Positions 1-7,872 of a stretch of 18,226 nucleotides of DNA are shown here, piece after piece (within the stretch, counting starts at the first letter, position 1; each line of letters opens with the position of its first letter). This DNA comes from Streptomyces sp. NRRL F-4489. GTDB taxonomy: Bacteria; Actinomycetota; Actinomycetes; Streptomycetales; Streptomycetaceae. The notes under the pieces are model-generated. The model saw only the letters and a list, made by a program, of their open reading frames with translations, searched no databases and was not told where the DNA came from. The position numbers and the translations under genes were made by a program. The stretch is from assembly GCF_001509485.1 (NCBI RefSeq), contig NZ_LLZI01000018.1, positions 1-18,226 of the forward strand. The letters run 5' to 3'.

Positions 1-1059
1 CCACCGCCCCCGCCTCCCGCGCCGACTCCGGCCCCGGCTCCCGCACCGGCCGCCCCGGCCCCGGCCCCACCCGCGCCCTCCGCCGTACCCGCACCCGCAC
101 CCACCCCCACCGGGACCGCCGAACCACCCCTCCCCCGCGTCCAGTTCGGCACCGACCGCGCCGCCCACCGGGACGCCGCACTGGCCGCCGTCGCCGCCGC
201 CCCCGGCCCCCTGGTGCTCGCCACCACCGACCCGTCCCTGTGGGCCGAGACCAAGGACGCCCGCGCCAAACTGGGCCCCGTACTCGCCTACGACCCCACG
301 CACCGCCTGGACACCCCGGCCCGGCTGCGCTGGTCGCCGACCGAGGGGTGTGCGGAGATCGGGACCGCCGCGGCCCGGGCGGCCGCGCTGCTGGCCCCGG
401 TGCGCCCGGCCGCCGCCCAGGACTCGGCGGTGGCCGACGCCGCGCAGACCCTGCTGCGCTGCTGGCTGCACGCCGCCGCGCTGGACGGCCGCCCGTTCCG
501 CCAGCTGCACCGCTGGGCGCACGCCGCGGGCGCCGCCCAGGAACCGGTGCGGATCCTGCGCACCAGCGCCAAGGCGTCGCCGGGGCAGGCCGGTGAGCTG
601 GAGTCGGTGCTCACCGCGTACACCGAGCGCCGGGAGATGGCCAAGGAGGTGGTGGGCCGGGCGCTGACCGCGCTGTCGTCGGTCCACATCCGGGACGCCA
701 GCACCCCGCTCCGGTCGGATTCGCTCGTTCTCGAATCATTCGCGGCCGAGGGGGGAACGCTCTACGTGGTGGGCGAGTCCATCGAGGACCCGCGCACCGA
801 CCCGGGTGCGATGCCGCTGGTCACCGCACTCCTCTCGCACGTGGTCGAGCACGGCCGCCGCATGGCCGAACGGTCATCCGCCGGCCGGCTCGACCCACCA
901 CTCACCCTCGTCCTGGACGACATCGCCGCCCTCGCCCCGCTGCCCGGTCTGCCGGGGCTGCTGGAGACGGGCCGGGAGCGCGGGCTGCTCACCCTGGCCA
1001 CCCTGCGCTCCCGGGAGCAGGCCCGCGCCCGCTGGCCCCGGGGCTTCCCCACGGACTGA
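1..1059 (+). CDS. TraG/VirD4-like conjugative transfer ATPase, C-terminal part (5' truncated)
   Basis: The frame is open from base 1 and ends with TGA at 1057-1059, so 352 codons of a larger protein are visible. About 40 residues of Pro/Ala-rich linker come first. A globular C-terminal domain follows, with a Walker-B-like strand (LVLDDIAAL) and a final SREQARARW segment, as in the TraM-recognition part of actinomycete TraG/TraD/VirD4-like proteins, often annotated as type IV or 'type VI' secretion proteins. The Walker A region should lie upstream, outside the window. Family assignment is from pattern memory. The gene converges on the polyketide operon (34 nt between stop codons) and has no obvious role in it, so it probably marks the cluster edge. 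Confidence 0.65.
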   Translation, partial: PPPPPPAPTPAPAPAPAAPAPAPPAPSAVPAPAPTPTGTAEPPLPRVQFGTDRAAHRDAALAAVAAAPGPLVLATTDPSLWAETKDARAKLGPVLAYDPTHRLDTPARLRWSPTEGCAEIGTAAARAAALLAPVRPAAAQDSAVADAAQTLLRCWLHAAALDGRPFRQLHRWAHAAGAAQEPVRILRTSAKASPGQAGELESVLTAYTERREMAKEVVGRALTALSSVHIRDASTPLRSDSLVLESFAAEGGTLYVVGESIEDPRTDPGAMPLVTALLSHVVEHGRRMAERSSAGRLDPPLTLVLDDIAALAPLPGLPGLLETGRERGLLTLATLRSREQARARWPRGFPTD

Positions 1060-1072
1060 GGCCCCGGACCCC

Positions 1073-1103
1073 GCGGGCGCGCCTGACGCCCCGTCAGCGC
1101 CCG
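1073..1103. terminator. candidate bidirectional terminator hairpin
   Basis: CTGACG (1083-1088) and CGTCAG (1092-1097) form a perfect 6-bp stem with a 3-nt loop. GC-rich outer arms extend it with single-base bulges. It sits between two converging genes and spans the thioesterase stop codon. There is no T-tract, which is common for GC-rich actinomycete terminators. Confidence 0.4.
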
Positions 1104-1939
1104 TCGGTCGCCAGGGCGCCGACCGGTCGCGGCGGCCCCGCGACCAGCGCCCCGGCCAGCTCCGCCCAGTGCTCCGTCAGGTAGAAGTGGTCGCCGCCGG
1201 GCACGACCCGCAGCCGGAAGCCGCCCGCGGTGTGCTCCCGCCAGGCGGCCGCGTCCGCGACGGGGACCAGCGGGTCCCGGTCGCCGGTGAACGCGGTGAC
1301 GGGGGCGGCCGGCGGCGGCCCCGGCCGGTGCCGGTAGGTCTCCACCGCCGCGTAGTCGCTGCGCACCACCGGGAGCGCCATGGCGAGCACGTCCGGGTTG
1401 GCCAGCAGCCGGGCGTCGGTGCCGCTGGTGCGCCGCAGCTCCGCGATCAGCCCGTCGTCGTCGCGCAGGTGGACGGTGCCGCCGGGCACCCGGGACGGCG
1501 CCCAGGCGCTGGAGACGACCAGGTGCGCGGCGCCGGTGCCGGACCGTTCCAGCAGGCGGGCCACCTCGTAGGCGACGAGGGCGCCCATACTGTGCCCGAG
1601 CAGCACCAGCGGCCGGTCGGTGAGGGCCGCGACCGCCCCGGCGGCGCCGGCCGCCAGGTCGTGCAGGTCCTCCACCCGGGGCTCCCGGATCCGGTCGTTC
1701 CGGCCCGGGTACTGGACGGCCAGCACCTCGTACGGGCGGCCGCCGGCGGTGCGGGCGGCGACCGCGGTGGCCAGCGGCCGGAAGGCGCCGGCGCCGCCGC
1801 CCGCGTGCGGGAAGCAGACGATCCGGGCGGCCGCCGACCCCGGGTGCGCCGGGGCGGGCCGCAGCCGGCGCAGCCACGGGTCGGCGGCGCCGGCCGCCCG
1901 GGGCCGCGGGAGCAGAGCTGACGGAGCGTCACATCCCAC
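1094..1939 (-). CDS. type II thioesterase (alpha/beta hydrolase)
   Basis: This 281-residue protein has the features of stand-alone editing thioesterases of PKS/NRPS clusters (RifR/GrsT family): FPHAGGG near residue 43 (oxyanion region), the nucleophile motif GHSMG with Ser117, an acidic residue in GDRDP near 222, and His251 in GGDHFYL. Such enzymes remove misprimed or stalled acyl groups from carrier proteins. It is the last gene of the minus-strand operon. The chosen GTG start at 1939 overlaps the preceding dehydrogenase gene by 11 nt. The first 30 or so residues are low complexity, so a later start is possible. Because a reductive release enzyme lies in the same operon, I infer an editing role and not final product release. 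Confidence 0.9.
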   Translation of the reverse strand: MGCDAPSALLPRPRAAGAADPWLRRLRPAPAHPGSAAARIVCFPHAGGGAGAFRPLATAVAARTAGGRPYEVLAVQYPGRNDRIREPRVEDLHDLAAGAAGAVAALTDRPLVLLGHSMGALVAYEVARLLERSGTGAAHLVVSSAWAPSRVPGGTVHLRDDDGLIAELRRTSGTDARLLANPDVLAMALPVVRSDYAAVETYRHRPGPPPAAPVTAFTGDRDPLVPVADAAAWREHTAGGFRLRVVPGGDHFYLTEHWAELAGALVAGPPRPVGALATDGR

Positions 1940-2750
1940 GGGTGTAGCCCCCGTCGACGGTCAGCGACTGGGCCGTGATGGCAGCCGCCCGGTCGGACAC
2001 CAGGAAGCCGATCAGCTCGGCCGCCTCCCGCGCCTCCACCAGCCGCCGCAGCGGGATGGACTTGCGGGCCTGGCGCAGCATCCGGGCCGGGTCGGCGCCG
2101 ATCTCCTCCGCCGAGGCGGCGATCTCGCGGCGCAGCATCGGGGTGTCGATCCAGCCGGGCAGCACCGCGTTGACGGTGATGCCGCGGGACGCCAGGTCCA
2201 GGGCGAGGCCCTTGGTGTAGCCGATCAGGCCGTGCTTGGAGGCGCAGTAGGCGGTGTTGCGCATCTTGCCGGCCTTGCCGAGGATCGACGAGACGTTGAC
2301 GATCCGGCCGTGGTCGGCGAGGTGTTCCAGGCAGGCGGCGGTGACGGCGAAGGTGCCGTGCAGGTTGATGTCCAGCACCCGCAGCCAGGTCTCCTCGTCG
2401 TCCGGGCCGTTCTCGTCGGCGACCCCGGCGTTGTTGACGAGGATGTGCAGCGGCCCGGCGCCGCGCAGCGCGGTGCGCAGGGCGGTGCGGACGGTGTCCC
2501 GGTCGCGCAGGTCGGCGGCGAGCGGGACGGCCTCGGCGCCCAGGTCGCCGGCTTCCTTGGTGACGTTCTCCAGCTGCTCCGCGTCCCGGTCGAGGAGGAT
2601 CAGCCGGGCGGCGCCGGCCCGGGCCAGCAGCAGGGCGGTCTCGCGGCCGATGCCCTGGGCGGCGCCGGTGACCACCGCGGTCCGCCCGGCCAGCTCGCCG
2701 GGCGCGGAGGCGGGTACGGGGTCCGTTGCGGACGTATCGAGTGCGCTCAT
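1929..2750 (-). CDS. short-chain dehydrogenase/reductase
   Basis: Classical SDR of 273 residues. It has the cofactor loop TGAAQGIG (29-36), NNAG (106-109), an active-site Asn near 129, Ser154/155, and the YxxxK pair Tyr168/Lys172, ending in VDGG. An Asp after the second strand (LLDRD, about residue 54) usually signals preference for NAD(H) over NADP(H), unlike the neighbouring FabG-type protein. The first 20 residues are a variable extension. ATG at 2750 follows a GAGGGG ribosome site that overlaps the stop region of the upstream FabG gene, 10 nt away. Likely roles are a second ketoreductase step or oxidation/reduction of a tailored hydroxyl. The exact substrate cannot be read from sequence. 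Confidence 0.88.
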   Translation of the reverse strand: MSALDTSATDPVPASAPGELAGRTAVVTGAAQGIGRETALLLARAGAARLILLDRDAEQLENVTKEAGDLGAEAVPLAADLRDRDTVRTALRTALRGAGPLHILVNNAGVADENGPDDEETWLRVLDINLHGTFAVTAACLEHLADHGRIVNVSSILGKAGKMRNTAYCASKHGLIGYTKGLALDLASRGITVNAVLPGWIDTPMLRREIAASAEEIGADPARMLRQARKSIPLRRLVEAREAAELIGFLVSDRAAAITAQSLTVDGGYTRGM

Positions 2751-2760
2751 GGCCGTCCCC

Positions 2761-3507
2761 TCACGCCATCTTCAGGCCGCCGTCGATGTGCAGTACCTCG
2801 CCCGTGGTGTAGGTGTTGCGCGGGCCTGCGAGGTACGCCACGGCGTCGGCGATCGTCTCGGGTTCGGCGTACTTCTTCAGCAGCAGGCGGCTCATGATCT
2901 CGTCCTCGCCGTGGCTGCGGATGGTCTCGGTCATATCGGTGGTGATCACACCGGGCGCGACCGCGTTGACGAGGATGCCGCGCGGGGCCAGCTCCACCGC
3001 CATGGCCTTGGTGAACGCCTCCAGACCGCCCTTGGCGGCCGCGTAGTTGGACTGCCCGCGGCCCGGCTTGGAGGCGGCGGAGGAGGAGATGTTGACGATC
3101 CGGCCGTAGCGCTGGCGCAGCATGGCGGGCGCCACCGCCTGGACGGTGAGCATCGGGCCGACGAGGTTGGTGCGCAATACGTCCTCGATGTCCGCCAGGC
3201 TCTGGTTGACCAGGAGTTCGTCGCGGGTGATACCGGCGTTGTTGACCAGGACGTCGATCCGGCCGAACGCGGCGCGGACGTCGGCCACCAGGGCCTTGGG
3301 CACCTCGGGGTCGGCGATGTCGCCCTGGTAGACCTCGACCTTGCGGCCGAGTTTGGCGATCTGCTCGGCGGCCTGCTCGGCCTCGGCGGTGGCGCTGCGG
3401 TAGGTGAGCGCGATATCGCACCCCTGCTCCGCGAGTTTGAGGGCGATGGCGCGGCCGATGCCCCGGCTGCCGCCGGTCACCAGTGCCACCTGGCCTGCGA
3501 ATTCCAT
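2761..3507 (-). CDS. 3-oxoacyl-ACP reductase (FabG-type ketoreductase)
   Basis: 248 residues, the usual FabG length. It has TGGSRGIG (11-18), Arg37 after strand 2 (NADPH preference), NNAG (89-92), Asn114, Ser142, Tyr155 and Lys159. It should reduce beta-ketoacyl-ACP intermediates made by the KS/CLF enzymes to beta-hydroxyacyl-ACP. I chose the ATG at 3507 because GGAAGGA lies just upstream; a longer reading frame to 3573 would run into the upstream stem-loop and has a non-homologous-looking Arg/Pro-rich start. It lies 99 nt after the aminotransferase-reductase gene, the largest gap inside the operon. Confidence 0.92.
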   Translation of the reverse strand: MEFAGQVALVTGGSRGIGRAIALKLAEQGCDIALTYRSATAEAEQAAEQIAKLGRKVEVYQGDIADPEVPKALVADVRAAFGRIDVLVNNAGITRDELLVNQSLADIEDVLRTNLVGPMLTVQAVAPAMLRQRYGRIVNISSSAASKPGRGQSNYAAAKGGLEAFTKAMAVELAPRGILVNAVAPGVITTDMTETIRSHGEDEIMSRLLLKKYAEPETIADAVAYLAGPRNTYTTGEVLHIDGGLKMA

Positions 3508-3554
3508 GACGCTGTGGGTCCTTCCGAGGGGGATGCGGGGCGGTGCGGTGGGGG

Positions 3555-3603
3555 CCGGGCGCCGCCCGCGCATGGCGTGCGACGGGACGCGGGCGGCGCC
3601 CGG
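3555..3603 (-). repeat. perfect 16-bp inverted repeat, intra-operon stem-loop
   Basis: The arms at 3555-3570 and 3588-3603 are exact reverse complements, 16 bp and almost entirely G/C, with a 17-nt loop. In the minus-strand transcript the hairpin starts 3 nt after the stop codon of the aminotransferase-reductase gene and ends 47 nt before the FabG start. It could be a partial terminator or a stability/processing element that sets the ratio of upstream to downstream genes. No T-tract follows it. Confidence 0.75.
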
Positions 3604-3606
3604 GGC

Positions 3607-6498
3607 TCACACCGAGTGGGCGCTCTTGTAGTCGGCCAGCCGCAGCCCGTGGGCGTCGGCCAGCGCGGCGATGTCGAGCACCTGGCGGCGGGTGATGTTC
3701 CCGTAGGAGTAGTGCCGGTCGATGCCGGCCAGGCCCATCAGCGCGGTCTCCGCCATGCAGGCGAAGAGCTGGCCGGCCTCCAGGAAGGCGCGGGCGGTGT
3801 GGTGCAGGCTCTCGCCGTTCGGCGTGGCGACGATGCCGCCGAGCATGTACGCCAGGTCGGGCCGCCGCTCGGCCAGGTCCGCCACGGCGTTGTTGGGCAC
3901 CGCGATATCGCAGACCACCGCGTCCTGGGCGAAGTGCTCGCCGGTCAGGAACGGTTCGGGGCTGTTGGACGCGCACAGCACCAGCTGCGCGTCGCGCAGC
4001 GCGTCGGTGTCCTGGGTGACGGTCAGGAACGGGTCCTGGCCGTACCGCTCCTCCAGGTGGGCGGCGATGGCCTTGCCGCGCTCGGCGGCGTCCGCTCCCG
4101 GGCCGTCGGCCAGCCACTTGGCGATCAGCGGCTCCTCGGCCAGCCGGGCCGGGATGCCGGTCAGTTCGCCGCCCTCGGCGATCCGCTCCCAGCACTCCTG
4201 GTAGATGCCGTGGACGGTGTTCCGCAGCCGGCGCGCCGAGCCGTCCCGGCGGCTGCCGACCAGCACGATCCGGCTGAGCTTCTCGGCGAACAGCTGGCTG
4301 TAGACGGAGGCGATGTTGCCGGCCGCGCCGACCACCGCGAGGGTGGCGTCGGCGACGGTGAAGCGGTCGCGGGCGCCGCGCTCCATGGCCTGCACGCCCA
4401 TGGCGACGGTCAGCGCGTTCCCGGAGGTCAGCGCGATGCCGGGGACGTCCAGGGAGGTGCAGTTGTTCGTCACGATGGAGGTGTACATGCCGAGGCCGGC
4501 GACCTCGCAGCCGTCCTCGCGGGCGGCCCGCACCCGCTCCTGGACGTCCGCCCGGATGCCGGCGACGTCCCCGGAGGCGAGGTAGCCGCCCATCTGCTCG
4601 GAGCCCACCATCAGCGGGTAGAGCGCGAACTCCACGGCGCTGCCCAGCGGGGAGTCGATCCGCACGCCCGGGTAGGGCGCGGCCTTCTTCACCGGGTCCA
4701 TGCCGAGGACGAAGGCGCGCAGCGCGGCGTCGCTGAGATCGGCCAGCGCCGGGTCCACCTGCCGCAGATGGGCCGGGGTGATCAGGTGGTTGATGAACGC
4801 CACCTTGCGCACCGGCCCGGTGACCGGCCGCGGCGCGCCCTGCTCGTACTCCTCGATGGCGCCCCGGAAGTCGCGGATCTCGGCCCGCGGCTTGGGGATC
4901 GTCCGGTCGCTGGCCGGGTGGACGAGGTGCAGGGTGTCCTCGTAGCGCAGGATGCGGCAGAGCCGGTCCAGGGCGCCGCGCAGCCGCTCGATCTCCTCGT
5001 CGGCCAGGAACGCGGACGGCTGGATGCGCAGCACGTTGCCGGCGCTGCCGGTGGGCGCGATCCGGATCCGCTCCTGGCGCAGCAGGTAGCCGGAGAGGAG
5101 GTAGCCCAGCGCGCCGGTGTAGGCGCTGCCGCGCAGCACCATGGAGCGGGCGCCGGCCTGGTCGCGCAGCTGGACGCCGATGAACAGGCCCTTGCCGCGG
5201 ATGTCCTCGATGATGTCCGGGTACGCCGACTTCAGGTCGGCGAGCATCTCCACCAGCCGCTCACCGCGTTCGGTGACCCGCTGGTAGAGCGCCCCGCCGT
5301 CCGCCTCCAGCATCTCGACGACCTTGCGGGCGATCGACGAGGAGAAGTCGTCCATGGCGAACGTCGAGCTGTGGATGAGGTCGAACTCGCCCTGGTAGAG
5401 CGAGCGGCGGACCAGCATCGCGGAGACCTTGGCCAGACCGCCGCCCAGCGACTTCGACAGCGCGTAGTAGTCGCCGCGCAGGCCGATCAGCGAGCTGGCG
5501 AGGAAGGCGCCGCAGCGGCCCATCCCGCTCTGCACCTCGTCGATGATCAGCGCGGTGCCGGCCTTGTTGCAGAACAGCCGGATGGCGCGGCCCTGTTCGG
5601 CGGTGAGCGCGTGGATACCGCCCTCGCCCTGCACCGGCTCGACCAGGAAGGCGGTGATGACCGGGAACTCCCGCTCCACGACCCGCACCCGCCCGTCCGC
5701 GGTCTCGGTGTCGAGCAGCACCACCCGCTCGTCCTCGGCGATCGTGTCCAGCACCTCGGGCCGGTCCATGGGGACGAAGCGGACGCGGGTGCCGAGGTTC
5801 TGGAACGGCGCGCGGAAGCCGGCGTTGTAGGTGAGCTGGACGCTGCCGACGAGCTTGCCGTGGAAGGAGCGCTCCAGCGCCAGGAACAGCGGCCGGGTGG
5901 CCAGCGCGGCGGCGTTGTGCGCGCCGATCGCGGCCAGCAGCCCGTCGATGCCCGCGGCCGGCGCGGCCTGCCCCTGGAGGGCGGGCAGCAGATACGCGTC
6001 CGGGTCGACGGTGGCGGTGCCGCGGCGGACCGCGTCCCGCGCCGCCTCCAGGTGCGCGGCGGTCTCCTCGGCCAGCGCCTGCGCCTTGCTGACGCGGACC
6101 AGCTCGGCGTGCTTGACGGCGGCCTCGATGGCCTCGGCGCCGCTGTTGCCGAAGGTGGCCAGGTACGGCTCCTTGACGCCGTTCTCGCGGCGGACCGCGT
6201 CGCTGAGCGCGGCGCCCAGCCGCCCGGCCTCGCCGCGCAGCGAGAACTGGGCGTGCACCGCCCGCCGCTGGTCCAGCAGGTCCTTGGCGTGCCCGACGAT
6301 CTCGGGGTGGTTGTGGCCGAGGATCAGCGAGCCGTAGCCGCCCATCAGGTCCAGGACCGGCACCAGCTCGCCCTGGTCGTCGCGGTGGTAGAGGGTGTTG
6401 CCCTCGGCCCGCTCGTACTCCACGTCCAGCCCCAGGGCGGTGAACACCCGCCCCATCTGGGGCTGCACGTACTCGGTGAACGCTGAGGTAGCTGACAT
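3607..6498 (-). CDS. bifunctional class III aminotransferase / acyl-ACP reductase-like fusion
   Basis: 963 residues in two parts. Residues 1 to about 515 are a class III PLP aminotransferase: GNSGAEA near 117, SFHGK near 211, EPVQGEGG near 287, Asp320 in IIDEVQSGMGR (PLP ring nitrogen) and the Schiff-base Lys349 in ALSKSLGGG. Residues from about 564 to the end resemble the cyanobacterial long-chain acyl-ACP reductase: GLGMYTSI (668-675), dinucleotide loop VVGAAGNIAS (722-731), and Cys914 in LFACMAE, matching the catalytic Cys294 of the Synechococcus enzyme as I recall it, followed by a YSYGN segment like its FSWGRN. Inferred reaction: NADPH-dependent release of acyl-ACP as an aldehyde, then transamination to a primary amine. 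A roughly 60-residue helical insertion (about 140-200) interrupts the usual aminotransferase core. The ribosome site (GGAG) overlaps the CLF2 stop. The TamH protein of tambjamine synthesis has a comparable two-activity design. Confidence 0.87.
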   Translation of the reverse strand: MSATSAFTEYVQPQMGRVFTALGLDVEYERAEGNTLYHRDDQGELVPVLDLMGGYGSLILGHNHPEIVGHAKDLLDQRRAVHAQFSLRGEAGRLGAALSDAVRRENGVKEPYLATFGNSGAEAIEAAVKHAELVRVSKAQALAEETAAHLEAARDAVRRGTATVDPDAYLLPALQGQAAPAAGIDGLLAAIGAHNAAALATRPLFLALERSFHGKLVGSVQLTYNAGFRAPFQNLGTRVRFVPMDRPEVLDTIAEDERVVLLDTETADGRVRVVEREFPVITAFLVEPVQGEGGIHALTAEQGRAIRLFCNKAGTALIIDEVQSGMGRCGAFLASSLIGLRGDYYALSKSLGGGLAKVSAMLVRRSLYQGEFDLIHSSTFAMDDFSSSIARKVVEMLEADGGALYQRVTERGERLVEMLADLKSAYPDIIEDIRGKGLFIGVQLRDQAGARSMVLRGSAYTGALGYLLSGYLLRQERIRIAPTGSAGNVLRIQPSAFLADEEIERLRGALDRLCRILRYEDTLHLVHPASDRTIPKPRAEIRDFRGAIEEYEQGAPRPVTGPVRKVAFINHLITPAHLRQVDPALADLSDAALRAFVLGMDPVKKAAPYPGVRIDSPLGSAVEFALYPLMVGSEQMGGYLASGDVAGIRADVQERVRAAREDGCEVAGLGMYTSIVTNNCTSLDVPGIALTSGNALTVAMGVQAMERGARDRFTVADATLAVVGAAGNIASVYSQLFAEKLSRIVLVGSRRDGSARRLRNTVHGIYQECWERIAEGGELTGIPARLAEEPLIAKWLADGPGADAAERGKAIAAHLEERYGQDPFLTVTQDTDALRDAQLVLCASNSPEPFLTGEHFAQDAVVCDIAVPNNAVADLAERRPDLAYMLGGIVATPNGESLHHTARAFLEAGQLFACMAETALMGLAGIDRHYSYGNITRRQVLDIAALADAHGLRLADYKSAHSV

Positions 6499-6510
6499 GA
6501 CTGGTCTCTC

Positions 6511-7872
6511 CTAGACGAGGTGCGGCCGCTTGGCGAGCAGGGCGCCCGCGAACCCGTTGAAACTGCTGTGCAGGCTGAGGACGGTGTCGATCCGCCGCTT
6601 CCGGGCGGTGCCGGTGACGAAGTCGGTGCCGCCGTCCGGCGGGGCGGCCAGATGCGCGATCGGCGGCAGCTCCCCGGCCGCGAACAGGCTCGGCGCCAGG
6701 GCGAGTTCGGCCAGCGGCCCGGCGGCCCCCAGGGTGCCGGTGACCGGCCGTACGGAGCTGACCGGGACGCCGCTGTCCTTCAGCAGCGCGCGCAGCAGCT
6801 CGGCCTCGGCCGCGTCGTGGTGGACGGTGCCCTTGCCGTCCGCGAGCACCGCGCCCAGGGTGTCCGGGGTCAGGCCGTGCGCGGCCATCAGCCCGCGGGC
6901 GCTCTCGGCCAGCGCGGCCGGGCCCAGCCCGCTGTCCACGGTGGGCCGCAGGGTCGCGCCGAGGACGGTGACCAGGGGGCGGGCGCCGCGCGCGGCGGCG
7001 TCCCCGGCCCGCTCCAGGACGAGCGCCACCGCGCCCTCGGCCAGCACCGTGCCGTCCCGCCCGGCGTCGAAGCTGCGCAGCGGCGCGTCCTCCTGCGTAC
7101 CGGCGGTGAGGTTGCCGGCGCGGTATTGGGCGGCGAGCTTGAGCGGTTCGTTGAAGCTGCCGGCGCCGACCACCAGGGCGGTGTCGCAGTCCCGGTTGCG
7201 GAGGCTGAACGCGGCCCGCTGGAGGGCGCCCAGCGCGGCCCCGGCGTCCTGCACGAAGGCCGCGCAGTCGCCGCGGAACCGCTGGGCGATGCTGACCAGC
7301 GCGAGGGTGTTGTTGTTCAGCGCCCGGATGACGGTGAACGGGTTGAACGTCGCGGCGTTGCCGAACGCCTCCGCCACCACCCGCGTCAGGTCCGCGCCGA
7401 CCTCCGGCGAGGTGTCCGTACGGGCCCGGTCCAGGGCCTTGTGGAAGGCGGCCACGCTCAGTTCGGTGGAGTCGTCCTGGGCGACGTAGAGGCCGCGGCG
7501 CTCCTCGGGGATGGCCTGCCAGCTCTCGCCGGCCTGCCGCATGGCGTCCTCGGCGGCGAGGACGGCGTTGAAGGTGAACGCGGTGCCGAACTTGCGGAGT
7601 TTGTGGGGGACGCTGTCCCGGCTGAGCTGCTGGAGCACGTCCGGGACGTGCCCGAAGTGGGTGATCTTCCGGGAGCGGACATAGCCGTCCCGGTAGGGCG
7701 CCAGCGCCGTCCGGGACTCCCGCCACGCCGTCCACAGGGCCTCGGGCCCGCGCCCGGTGGGCAGTACGGCGCCGATACCGGTGACGACGATCGCGTCCGG
7801 GTCGAAGGCGCCGGGCACGGTGTCCGTACCGCCCTCGAGGGTCGTTGTGCTCGAAAGAGTGTCAGTGCTCAT
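6511..7872 (-). CDS. chain-length-factor-like ketosynthase homologue (CLF2)
   Basis: 453 residues with a thiolase-fold ketosynthase start (IVVTGIGAVLPTG, about 28-40) but no catalytic triad. The position of the active-site Cys, found by counting back from the conserved VVGAG strand, is Ala210 (FVQDAGAA). The first His motif NAHGT is replaced by ADGKGT, and the NKxxxGH motif by VTGTLGAAG. It should therefore be the non-condensing partner of KS2, shaping the chain-length cavity. The start is ATG at 7872, overlapping the KS2 end by 11 nt, which suggests translational coupling; a GTG two codons upstream is also possible. A run of three Asn (near 186-188) and a leading Ser/Thr-rich tail are unusual. 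It may also be viewed simply as a degenerate KS. Confidence 0.85.
   Translation of the reverse strand: MSTDTLSSTTTLEGGTDTVPGAFDPDAIVVTGIGAVLPTGRGPEALWTAWRESRTALAPYRDGYVRSRKITHFGHVPDVLQQLSRDSVPHKLRKFGTAFTFNAVLAAEDAMRQAGESWQAIPEERRGLYVAQDDSTELSVAAFHKALDRARTDTSPEVGADLTRVVAEAFGNAATFNPFTVIRALNNNTLALVSIAQRFRGDCAAFVQDAGAALGALQRAAFSLRNRDCDTALVVGAGSFNEPLKLAAQYRAGNLTAGTQEDAPLRSFDAGRDGTVLAEGAVALVLERAGDAAARGARPLVTVLGATLRPTVDSGLGPAALAESARGLMAAHGLTPDTLGAVLADGKGTVHHDAAEAELLRALLKDSGVPVSSVRPVTGTLGAAGPLAELALAPSLFAAGELPPIAHLAAPPDGGTDFVTGTARKRRIDTVLSLHSSFNGFAGALLAKRPHLV

Noticed and set aside
2254..6486. Very long plus-strand open frame opposite the dehydrogenase and fusion genes
   Set aside because: It is antisense to several proteins with clear catalytic motifs. 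The translation is Val/Gly/Gln/Arg-rich low complexity with no domain; such shadows are normal at this GC content.
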